Positions 47,401 through 59,400 of a DNA stretch of 64,000 nt are shown piece by piece. The translations under genes and the position numbers were made by a program. Origin of the DNA: Gnetum montanum (Eukaryota > Streptophyta > Gnetopsida > Gnetales > Gnetaceae); contig MNCI01019108.1 of the NCBI GenBank assembly GCA_015680685.1, positions 18,987 to 82,986 on the forward strand. The letters are read 5' to 3'. Below the pieces are notes generated by a model, which saw nothing but the letters and a program-made list of their open reading frames with translations, had not been told where the DNA came from and made no database searches. How positions within the stretch are numbered: position 1 is the first letter of the stretch; every line of letters begins with the position of its first letter.

Positions 47401-50400
47401 CTTTGGGGGTTCTCCTCCATTGGTAGAGGTCTTTGGCAGGGTGATTTGCTTTCTCCTTTGCTTTTTATCATCAGAATGGATACCTTGCAATTATACTACA
47501 ATGCAAAGGGTGTTAGAGGGCTTGAGATTGTGGGCGTGGAATGCTTAGCAGAGCATTATGTTGACGACACTATGTTGTTGTTTAGGGCCGCTGTACCACG
47601 GGCTATGGTAATCGACCACGCTCTCAAATGCATGGCCTTTGACATAGGATTAGGCATCAATCATGGCAAGTCAACACTTCACTTGCTTAACAGTAATGCT
47701 TGGGTAGGGAGTAGAATCTCACAAATGCTGGGAATTCTTTAGGGTACGGTACAAGACTCATATTTAGGCATTCCCCTATTTGAGTGGGGGAGAAATTGTA
47801 CGTGGTGCAAGTTGGTGCAGAAGATGGAGCATCAGATTGGACATTGGGCTAACTGGTTCCTAACTCGAAAAGGGCGGATTTTGCTTGCAACAACGATTTT
47901 AGTTGCCATGGCTTGGTTCATGGTTTCTATGGCTTCTTCCTCGCAAGACACTATTAAGAAGATTGATTAGCTGGTGTGCAACTTTATTTGGTCTGGGGGT
48001 AAAGGAGGTAATCGCATGCATCTAGTAGGGTGGGAGACTGTTGTGTGACCTAGGGAGGTCGGAGGGCTAGGTGTATTAAAGTTTGAAGATGAAATTATGA
48101 TGGGACATCAACGATTAATGAATTGCTTGTTACAACAATAGGAGGGGGTTGCTCAATGGATTAAAATAACGGGCTGGATATATAGGTGTTGGGAAGTGGA
48201 CTAACAAGATTTACCGTTGTGGAAGACACTTGGCAGGCATGCACAGGATGTGATGGGGAGGGGCTTGTTGGGGGTGTCAATGCAGCATCTTATCCAAGAA
48301 AAATATCCTCGTGTTGATGGCTGGTAAAAAATTTGGAAGGGCCGGCTACCAGAAAAAGATAAGACTTTCATTTGGCTATTGACCATGATGCACTTCCCGT
48401 GTGGGCTATTTTGCGCAGGTGGGGGTTATGTATTAATGATGCATGCCCATTATGTTCTGACAACCTTGAGATAGTGGAAGACTTTGTTTATTAATGCCCC
48501 TACGTAGTGGACATGTGGTGGGCTGCAGCGCTAGAAGATCATGCAGGGTAGAGTGGTGATTCTAGAGCAATGGTAGTTCTTTGGGCATTGTGGAAAATTT
48601 GAAACAACGTTATTTTTTGGTTGGCACGTCTCCCTCTACTAGCACAAGCTGCAGCGGATGACACTATGCTTTGGCGGGAAGTGATGGTTGCAATGGGTGT
48701 GACACCCACATTCGAGCTTGCGTGCATGGTGTATTAGGTGAATTTGGAGCTTTGGTAGCTTGTGGAGTTGCTTGGATGGGTCGAGGTCCTTCCTCAGCTA
48801 GAGGGGGACTCAGATTTTGTCGTTGACCCATTCTTCTCCAATTGGATTGGGGATGTTACCTTTTTTTGCAAGGTTAAAATGGAGTTGATGGAGGTTGCGA
48901 TTGCGTTGTATCTGGGGATTCTTGAGATATATCAAATTTAACAAAATTTGTGAAGAGAATGTGCCAAACTTCAAGTGGGAGCAAGAGACCCCAAAAGAGG
49001 GCTTACACCAAATGAGGGGGCTGCCAACCTTGTGGCTAGTAATGAAACAAAAATTGCCATAGCAAACATGGAGAGTGAGGTTTAGTTGCTATTAGAGTAA
49101 TGCAGAAAGCAATGGACGGATAGTTGGCAACTATAGGTTGAGGAGAGATTGGTGTAGGAAGTGTAGAAGAGGGCAGAGGAGATGGAATGCTTATAGAAGA
49201 GGGAAGCTGAAGCTGACCTCAAAGATCTTGAGGTCAAACTCAAATGTGAGGCTAACAAGATGCAACAAATTAAGGAAGCGAAAGCTAAGAAGAAATGTGA
49301 TAGGGAGGTTATTGATCTATGTCATAGGCTGGAGATTGAGATGAGGGACCACATCACTAGTGTAGGTCCTACAGAAGTTCCAGGAGGCATGGTCCAGAGA
49401 GTAGGAGTTACAGATGTAGTAGGTAGCGTGGTAAGAAGAGGAAGAAATGAGGAAGCACTTGCAGTGACAATGCCTTAAAAATGATAGGGAATGGCTCAAC
49501 ATCAAGAAATGTCCCTACGTTATGATAGGAATTAACAGTTATACTTCACAGAATGACCTTCATGCATATATCAAGCAGATTTCGACCATGTATCATCCAG
49601 ACAAGGCACATGGCCTTAGTGGGGATGAAAAGCAAGTTAGAGTGGTGAAGTACCAGACTTTTTGCCACCTGACTAACTTTATTAACTCTAAGGAGGACCA
49701 TGATATGTTTAATGAGATCCATTGGAAGTTGAGCCCATGATGCTTTTATATTCACTTGCCATTTTCTTGATGAGTTTCTATTTTGTCAAGTTTGTAGAAG
49801 GGGTGCCATTGAGATTATTGGGTTTTCTGCCATGAAAGACCACAACATGGTAAATTCAAAAACAAGTAAGCTTCACTACCTAGGACATATGGGCCATGAC
49901 AAGCGGTCTAGCTGGCAGTCGAATGCCCACAATTTGCTTAAAACTTTTCTTTCTTGGATCTAGGTTCTAAGGGAAGCTTTCTCCTCTAGTTTTGTTGTTC
50001 TATACCTTTTTTGTAATATAATACAATTCAGATCCTTTCTCAAAAAATAAAAATAAAAATGAATCTTTTCTCAAATTAGAGATGATTATAGCAATTAGAG
50101 TTCAATGTGAGTTGAACCTCCATATACTAAACATCAAATGCAAAGGAAAAACATTAATCCTTGCGTAAATATCCATTAAACCCTTAAATTCAAACATAAA
50201 CATGTAAATTGTGCATGAAAAAGCATGAGAAACTTTAGAGAAATACTCAGGAACTTAAATTGAGAGTTCCATGTGTGTGAACATGTATTTCCTTGCTTTC
50301 TATAAAATAAACCCACATGAATTATGATTAGGAGCCCTTCAGGGCCTAGGAGAAGTGATTCACCTAAATTCAATATTCGTGATTAGGTGAATGATGCATT

Positions 50401-53400
50401 TGGTTGAACCAATACATTATTCAATTAGACACAATGGAATTAGGTGGATGGATGCTAGGGTTTCGGTGGAGGTGGCCACAGATGATAACGACGCTGGTGG
50501 GGTCTTGGGCATAGAAGGTGTGGGGCTTGAGCAAGCATTGTGGGAGGGACAATTGAATGATGCAAAAGGTACTGGGGGAGTGGTGCTTGGAGAAGTGGGA
50601 GTGACATGTGGCAAGGTAGGAGACAGAGGTAAGGGTAGGCTATTGGATGCTGATGAATTTGCCAAGGGAAGTGGTGTTGGGGACGTTGTTGATGAAGAGG
50701 TCAGAAATGTTGTAGGGGGTGTATGGCTTGGGGATTGGAGGTTAGGTGATGAGGGCATCAATGTGATGCACCTCCTATTTGGTAAGTTGCTTTTGCAGAT
50801 GAGCTTGGTGGTGCTTCTAGGTGGTGTGGCTTTGCTGTAGTGTAGCCTAGTGGGGAAGTTTGTGTCTTTAGGGGCACATCCTAGGGTTGAGTAATTTCGA
50901 CAATGGATGATTGCTTCTTGGAATGTTGCAGATGTGGAGATCCGAGTACTACTTGAGGATCTTCTATTGTTTTTGTTTCAGACTACCAAGGATAAGGATG
51001 CAATGCTCCAAGGGGGTCCATGGATATTTGAAGCTAGAGGTCTTTCGTTGGCTCATTGGTGCCTTGGCACCCACAATGATCTCAACTTGTTTGCTAGGGT
51101 TACGATGTGGGTCAGGGTTTAAAGACTTCCTTTGGATTTTTGGATCCTAGAGTTTCTCAAGATATTGGCAAGTTTCTTTGATGAGTTTCTTGTCTTTGAC
51201 AAGTTTATAGCTTCATAAGAATGAATGGGTTTAGTGTTCTTCTATGTCTAGCATTCCTTGAACACGGATGGTTTGCTGTGGGAGATTCAGATGGAGATGC
51301 TAACGGTTGAGTATGAGAATGTCCCTACAAAAAGAAGGACTAGCAACGTTGGATAGACTGCACAAGGATTGGCTAAAGATGTAGATATGTCCTTAGGGTG
51401 CCAGGTATGGGAAAAGCAACCACCTAGCAAAGGATTGTAGGTATTGCATGAGAAATGTAGTCCCATAACAAAAGCTGAAATCCATAGAATGTTAGGTCAT
51501 TTCAGAAAAGAATAAAGCAGCCAAGTCCCTCAACTATGGGACAAGTTTGGGCTACAGAATGGGCTGGCTAAAGAAGCTGGTACACATAACAAGTTCATGG
51601 TGCTCTAGGGTTTGGAGGATTCCTACTTTCACCTTGTGGATGTGATAGGGATGTTGGTGGGGGTGCTGGTACAAAATAATAGAGGGCCTAAGATAGTCCC
51701 AGTCATGTCTCACAAGGACCAGAGTGGTAATGCAATGCCTACGACCATAGAAGCTTCCTTTGAGGGATTTTTCTCACTTGGCTCCTGGGTGGCTCCCTTG
51801 AGGAGGTCAACCATCCTAGTTATCCTACCTACAAAGCAGCAAATTTTGAAGGATCAAGAAGTTGGCTTCAAAGTTTGCCCTACTAACAAAAAGGTGAGTA
51901 GACTGACAGTCCAAGATGTTAGGATGATGAAAATAATGTAGGATATGGAATTGGGAACTGAGGAGACCCTCAATGAGGTCTACTAGTAGACCATGAAGAT
52001 TTTTTCCTAGAATTATCCATTATAGGATACCTTGTACAAGCAAAATATCCTCAAGGAGTTTGTAAGAAGAGAGGATTGTGATAGTGTATGCTTGGATTGC
52101 GAAGGACATGCAAATGCACTTGCCATAATCACTAAGTTTTGTGCAAAGCATATATACACTTTGGATTGGAGCTTGACCATATATTTCCCAGCTATGGGGA
52201 TGTGGTTCATGAATTCTTAGGGCCCACAAGCTTGGACTAACTGGTTAGATGAGCTTGAGAAGGTTGTGTCTAAAGTGAGAGATCATAGTGCTTGGATAGT
52301 AGCGGGAGATTTCAATCAGAAGTTGTATGAGTGGGAAAGAGTCAGGAAGGGAGTGGTGGAGCTACAAGAGAGTGAACACTTCCACAAGTTCCTTACTGAC
52401 TTGAACCTTGTGAACATGGATATTAAGGGATGCTAGTTTACCTAGACTAGTAATAGAAGAGGACAAGTTCAGGTGGTGTCCTATATAGACTGAATATGGG
52501 TCAGTACTACCATGGTTATTGATAAACACATTGTTGTTACTGCACTTGAGAGAAGGGCCTCTGACGATAGGCCACTAATCTTCTTGGTTATGAACTACTT
52601 CGAGTGGCAATAGAACAAACATCCATTTCACTTAGAGAGATTTTGGTTAAAGAATCCTTAGATGAGGTAGCTAGCACAAGAGATGTGGGTGGAGTATCTT
52701 GGATGCCAAGATCCATGGGATTTCCTTCAGCAAAGCCTTAAATAGATCAAGTAAGGAATTGGATCACAAGCCAAGCATGATAGGTATGGATTTAATTTCT
52801 TAAAGTAGGAACACATCTGGAAACTACAATAGATACAATAGTTGCAAGAAGAGAGGTAGGATTTGCAAGAGGAGGAAGTTACCATTCTTTAAGAGATCCA
52901 AAGATTCATAGAGGAAGAGGAAGTGTATTGTCAGAAGTGCTCTAGGGCTAGATGGCTAAAAGAAGGGGAGCACAGTACCACATTTTTCTTTGCTACGGCT
53001 AATGCAGCCAAGAGGGCCAAGAACATTGAGGTCCTATTGGAAGGTGAGACTTGTATCACTAATTTGGAGCAGATTGCCAAATGTTTGCAATAGTTCTTGG
53101 AGAAAATCTTGATGAAGGGGAATACTTCACCCATTACGGTTTTGATCCAGAGGGTTCTAACCCAAGTTTATAACTAGAGATTGTTGCAATGCATCACTAA
53201 TTTGAAGGTGATTTCTACTATAAAAGTGGGAAAAGATCTTGGCCTAGATGGTTGGCTTGCTGAATTCGTTAAGGAATTTTTTGATATCATGGAAAGAACA
53301 TGGTGGATGTGTTTAACTTCATGCTTTGCTAGGATCAGGTTAGAAAAGAAATCAATTGCTCGTAGATTGTTTATTGCCCAAGGTTGGTGCTTGAGTTAGG

Positions 53401-56400
53401 CTAGTAGGCTTCTAACCTATTGGGGTGTGTAACACTCTCCTTTGGGGTTTTGCCAAGGTCTTGGTCTAGGGCCACAACTGCTAATGCCTTCCTTGGTTGG
53501 TCATTAGCAGGTAGGGTTTGTTAAGGGGAGATTTATATATGATCAAATACTACTTCTGCATGAGTTTATGCACTTTGCATGGAAAGTTGTTTTCCCTGGT
53601 ATGTTCAAACTGGATATTGCAAGAGCTTACAATACTATTAACAAGAATGTCCTTGGCCAAATCATGTTGCGCAAGGGCTATTAATTGGAACGTCCCAAAG
53701 ACCACCAATGGCCAAGTTCCCTACTCATGGCTCATGTCCCTTTGGCAAGTGGCTACCAAGTTGATGGAACATTTCTTTGTGCAATTTGGAAATGTTTGGA
53801 AGCTGCAGGGGGTACATTTTGTGTTCATGCAATGTCTACAGTTGGGTAGAACTATTAATCTACCAAGGTTCTTTCTTGTTTTCCACTAACAACGACGAAG
53901 AGGGAGACACTTCCTTTTGATTCTCGCCCTCGGAAGGGTCAAACAACTACCTATGATGATGGAACCATTGGCCCAATGAGCCAAGCATAGTTTCACTAGA
54001 GTTTATGCCAAACACCTGCAGTGCATGGGTTGATGTCCTCTTCTATGAGAGGGTGTGATGGTGACATCCCCATTGGAGGGAATGGTTTTGATAATGAAAA
54101 GGCTTGAACATTGGGAGATGGAGGAGGAATCTTGGTGGTAGAAGAAACTGCTCAAGAGAGAGAGCACTTTAAGGAAGGAATTGGAGGACATGTTCTTGTT
54201 CGGTTTAAGCAAGGCCACACAAGAGATTGAATGAGTGAGGGTTGAGGAGTGGTGTAGGGGAGAAAGAGAGGACCAAGCACATAGGAAGGAGGAGCAGTAG
54301 AGGCAAAAATGAGAGGAGGAGGCTCGACAACAGTAGGAGGTCTAGGACGCTATCTAATGTAGCATCCTTGAGGAGCGGTTGCATGAGGAAATCGAGGAAC
54401 ACCTACAAAGGGAGATAGAGAAGTAGGGAAAAAAGGAGGAGGAGTTGCTAAGGTGGGCAAAGGAGTTCTTAGAAGAGGAGGCTATGAAAAAATGCCAAAA
54501 CAAGATGTTGACCTCCATTGCTTGACTATGGTTTAGGGTGGGCAACTATCCATATTTAGTTATTGGCATGAACAAGTATATGCCATGGGATAGCCTTAGA
54601 AAGTACATTAGGTAGATGTCATGCACGCTCCATCCTGACAAGGTGCACCACATGGCTAAGCATGTGTAAGATCAGCATGAGGAAAATTACAAGAGCTTTT
54701 AGTAGGCTGTTGGGTTTCTTGTTGCATCAATGACATCAATAGCATATTCTTATTCTTATTGTTGTCAATGTACCATGGTATGACTCCTCTTTTATGGTTC
54801 ACCAGGGTTCATCTCATAATTTTATCAAGTATTGAACATCTTAAAATCCAGATTCACCTAAGGTAGCAAAGAAACCCAAAATTAACTCACTGTGACTTCC
54901 AAACATTGCCAAACTAGTTATTCTAAATCTTGTTATAATCATATTGAGAGAGAATTTACAAGTGTTTTTTAATATATTTTTTGAGAGAATTTTTAGGATG
55001 AAACTAAATTACTAGAAAGAAAGGCTAAAATTACAAATCAGGCCACCAGAGGTGGCCAACACGAACTAAACTGCGAAAGGGGGGAGACCCCTGAGCGGTA
55101 GCACACTAAGAGACTAGGGGGCAAACCCCAAGCCCCAAACCTTACAACTAGATGTCGCAGATCCATATCACAAAACAAGGCCAAGTCGGCCAACAAGAAA
55201 CAATGGGAAAACATATCCAAGCCCATGGTAGGGAGACTACCGATGTCTAGGCAACCCATGACACATGCAATGCGGTCGCTTGGGAGTGTGGAGAATATCC
55301 AATGTATTACTATGTAATTCGGAATCCATGAAATTGGTTGTATGCTGAATTGCTTGCATGGTAGCCTCCCGACAACTCTGCTCTTCAGCTGAAGTTCCCT
55401 TGTCTAGGTGGAAACGTGCAAATGTATGGTAGATGTGTTATCGGAGCATCCCCCACGAGTAGTCACAATTTATGCCCAACACCACATATGGGCACTTCCC
55501 CTCTTGAAGCCACTGTTGTGCACTTTGTTTGTGTGCTCGATCTAGTTGCCTTTGTCTTTGCCTTTCCTCTTCCTGCTTCTGAGCCTGTTGCATTGGCTCT
55601 GCCCTCTCACGCTCTTTGTGAGTGGCCTCCTCCTGCAGCAACTCCTCCTAGACTTGCGCATGGAGCTCGTCAGCTAGTTGGGCTTAGGCCACCTCTGCCA
55701 TCAAGGTTTGTTGCTGAAGCAGCTCCTACTCTCGCTCCTGGAAGCCTAGAATAAGCCTAGAATGGCGCCCTCTCTTCTGTTGTTGCAAGACAACCAAAAA
55801 AAAAGCGAGGTAGGTTAACCTTAGCCCCCAACTTCAAACATTTGAGGAATGTGAAGTGCATGCCCTGGAGCTTGGACCCATTGCCAGATTGGACAGAGAA
55901 ACGGTCAACCAACTCAGTAGCCTGAACCCAAACAGGTGGCAGAGCTAATTTGGGTACCTGTCGACTTTGCGTGTGTGGCACCAACCCAATAAAGAACATG
56001 TCAGCGTCGTGCAATGCTCGGGTAGTGGGCAAAATGATTCCACCCTCTTCTTGGGCCCCTAGACATCTGGCAATTGTTGTCTTTGTTAGGGTGATTTCGA
56101 CTCCTTGGAAAAACGTTTGGTTATCCTGCCAATTGGTAAAAAAGGTGTCGTCCAGGAGGGTCGAGTCATCCACCAGCTGCGGCAAGACATGGTCCCATCC
56201 ACAATGTTCCACCATCCCCTAGAGCTTGGTATTTGCCTAAAATGTCGTGCAATCAGGTTCGTAGGTTGGTATAACCCCCATTGTTGCCATGGTTTTCGCC
56301 CACGCTCTTTCAGCCTGTGAAGCCACTTGCAAGGGGGGGGGGGGGGGCAAGCGGCACTGTTGAAAGACATTATGATTTCAGGTTTTCCAGGCCTCCCATA

Positions 56401-59400
56401 AAAGTAACGTGGCCTTGGAGTTTCCCAATAGTAGCAGAGGGGGAGGCCATCTTGTTGCATGCCAGATGGCGCGCATGTAAAGGCACTGAAAGGTGAAGTG
56501 CAGTATAGTTTCTAGCCCGTTCCTGTAGAGAGGGTAGATGGCATCAATGTTGAGGTTGCACCTCCTTAAATTTGCTTGGATAGGCAGGGCATTGCTTTTG
56601 AGGAGCCATAAGAACATTTTAATTATTTCTGGCAATTGCCCTTGCCATATTTGCATCTAGCCTGGCACCGACTAGTACATGGTAGATAAAAGTCGACGCG
56701 GCTTGCAATCCAACCACCTCTGCAGCTACATGCGCTATGCATGGGTGCGAAGTGTTCGCCACGGCCTTGAGTCATGTGTCCCTGCTTGCCGCCTGACATA
56801 CTTGGCATTCATTATTCGTATCCACTACACCGTCTCTGCGTCTTGGCGGGTGAATCGCAATAGCATATGTTGTCTGAATGTCATTTCGTCCTCGAATTTG
56901 GAGACACCGAAGCCCCTTGCAGCCCGAGGGTGCGCAATTTGATCCCAGCTGGCTAAGTGTAGTTTGCACCCCCTCTACCTCTCGACTACACAAAATTACA
57001 AATATGTTGGTCAATAGCCTAGATGACGGCCCGTGAAGAGAGGGGGGGGGGGGGGGGGGGGGGATGTAGTGACAATAGCCACAAAACGTGCTATTGCCAT
57101 GAGCACCCTTGATGCTAGAACCAGCCGCCCTTTATGGGTAAGGAAACGATTCACCTAGTGTCCTACATGAGTCAATTTTTGCCAGAACTATCCCCCAAGC
57201 CACACACCGTCCCCAAGCAAATAGTGGAATGCACAGATAGGAGTCCTAGACTATCCCAGAAGGGACCCCAGAATTTGTGTTACCTGGCGCTTAACCTATG
57301 CGTCGACATTGAGGAAGTGTGCTGACGACCTCTCATGATTTATCACCAGGCTAAGCTCATCAACCATCCATGTAAGTGCCTGGTTAATGCTTCACGCTTG
57401 TGAGACCCTAGCTTGATTGATCAACATTGTGTCATCTGCATAGTGCTCAGCCAGACACTCCACCCTAGCAATTCTTAGGTCCCCCACCCCCGCAACCTTG
57501 CAATAGTACTTCAATAGGTCCATAGCGATGATAAAGAGCAAAGGTGAAAGAGGGTTTCCCTGCCACAATCCCCTTCTAGGGGACGAGAGTCCCCACAGAC
57601 GTCCCCCCACATCGAAGGAGAATGCAGCCAATGATTGTAGGTGGATACATAGTTGGATGAATTCCGGATCAAATCCTTTCTACCTCATAATGGTGGTAGC
57701 TGCCTCCCAACTAATTGTATCATATGCCTTTGCGATGTCTAACTTGAGGCACAATCTAGGGAACTTCGAGAGGTGCAAGAAGTGAAGGAGCTCCTGCATG
57801 AGGAGCACCTGGTCTTGCAAGTTCCACCGTTGAACAAATGTCGTTTGGTGGTCCTTGACAAGCCTGGGCATGATGGGGACCAACCTTTGCTTGAGCATCT
57901 TAGAGAAAATTTGGATCAATACGTTACAGACCCCTATGGGTTGGAAGTGAGTCGGAGAGGAAGCATTCACACGTTTGGGAATGCACACAATTTGGGAGCA
58001 GTTGATCTTGTGATGAACCTGCCTCTTGGTCAACATTAGATTAAAGGCGTCGAGAATGTTGGGTCCCATAATATCAAAAAATTCCTTGAAGAATTTGACA
58101 CTTCAACCATCTGGCCTAGGTGCCTTCCCTCTAGGCATAGCCCCAATGGTCTTTTTAGCTCTTGCCAAGTAAAAGGGTTCAACAAATGAGCATTGTGCTC
58201 CTCCCCTAGTACCTGTGGAACCCGCATCGACATTGGTATTGTGGGCGGCTTTGCCTAGATCACTCCCCAATATGCTGCTAGCTCTCAGGCAATGTCCTGT
58301 GGATCATCAACTAGGTCCCCTGCATTAGTCAGCAACAAATGTCGTTGGCTCCACCGACGGGATTTGGTTGCGGCAAAGAAGAATTTCGTCTATCTATCTC
58401 CTTCCTTGAGCCACCTGATCCGTGATCATTTATTCCAATAGATTTCCTCTTCTAAGTTAAGCGCTTGTAGTTGCATTAGAATGTTCTGCTCCTCGTCATT
58501 TAGGTCCTTCCTTGCCTCTTGTCGGTGTTGCACCTGGGCAAGTCTGGAATGGAGGGTTGTAGAGCCCGTTCGGAACGAGAACTTTTCCTCCATTGGGATG
58601 GACCTAATAGCCCACTTTAGGTGCAGGAGCCCTTCCTAAAGAAAGTTCCGAGGATCCCCCTAGCGTGGTCGGTAGTCTACCCAGATGTCATCAACCAACA
58701 GGCGTAACCAGGGCTTGTGCAACCATGCGGCCTCAAATTGAAATGACTAAGGGGCTTGTTTCCTTGGAGGCCCAATACTACAAATGAGTGATTGGTGATC
58801 TGAGGAGACCTGCTCTTGTCTCGTGACCCACATGTCCAGTTGCAGAAGGAGGTCTGAGCTAATGCAAACTCGATCAATTCTAGAGAGGATGTGGTTGGCC
58901 CTCTTTTGCCTGTTGCTCCATGTGAATTGACAATTTTCAATCGCCAGGTCTACAAGAGAGTAAGATGATAAGAAGTCTTGAAACTCTTGAGCTCCAGGGG
59001 GGCACAAATAGCCTGCACCAGACTTCTCCTAGGAGTGGAGTTGCTAGTTGAAATCCTCAACAATGAGCCATGCCTGGCGATTTGGCACCAACACCGCCAT
59101 TTGTTCCAATTCCAATAGCCGCATCTCCCAAGCTTGGGCCCCATAGAAGTTGGTCAACCATAGGCCTAGGGATGGAATGTGGACCGTCAGGGCCCATTGT
59201 GATGAGTCAACCAATAGAATTTCAAAGCACGCTAGGATGGCTAGGCCTCTTACCCGTCCCACATAGGGTTGTAGATGCACTTTCCAACCCTCCCATTGAA
59301 GGTGGCATGCCTCTGCCGCTTGCAATTTGATTTCCTGAAGACATGCAATGTCACAATCCTCAATGCACACAATTTGTCGCAAGGTATTTCTTTTGTAGGG

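Larger units (their letters stand above)
44278..50065 (+). mobile_element. LINE D: near full length, decayed
   Basis: ORF1 (44278-45581), ORF2 (45578-49740) and a 3' tail ending in TCAAAAAATAAAAATAAAAA near 50040-50060, a clear poly(A)-type end. It is more AT-rich and more broken than LINE A. No target-site duplication was identified with confidence. Confidence 0.88.
50391..54800 (+). mobile_element. LINE E: decayed copy with internal deletion
   Basis: ORF1 begins near 50391 and ORF2 at 51993. Within the reverse transcriptase, just after the motif A region (LDIARAYNTI, 53608-53640), the sequence jumps near 53690 to the middle of the C-terminal block. Finger and motif C are therefore lost. 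Coiled coil and J-like module follow to about 54720. The 3' end is unclear. Confidence 0.84.
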
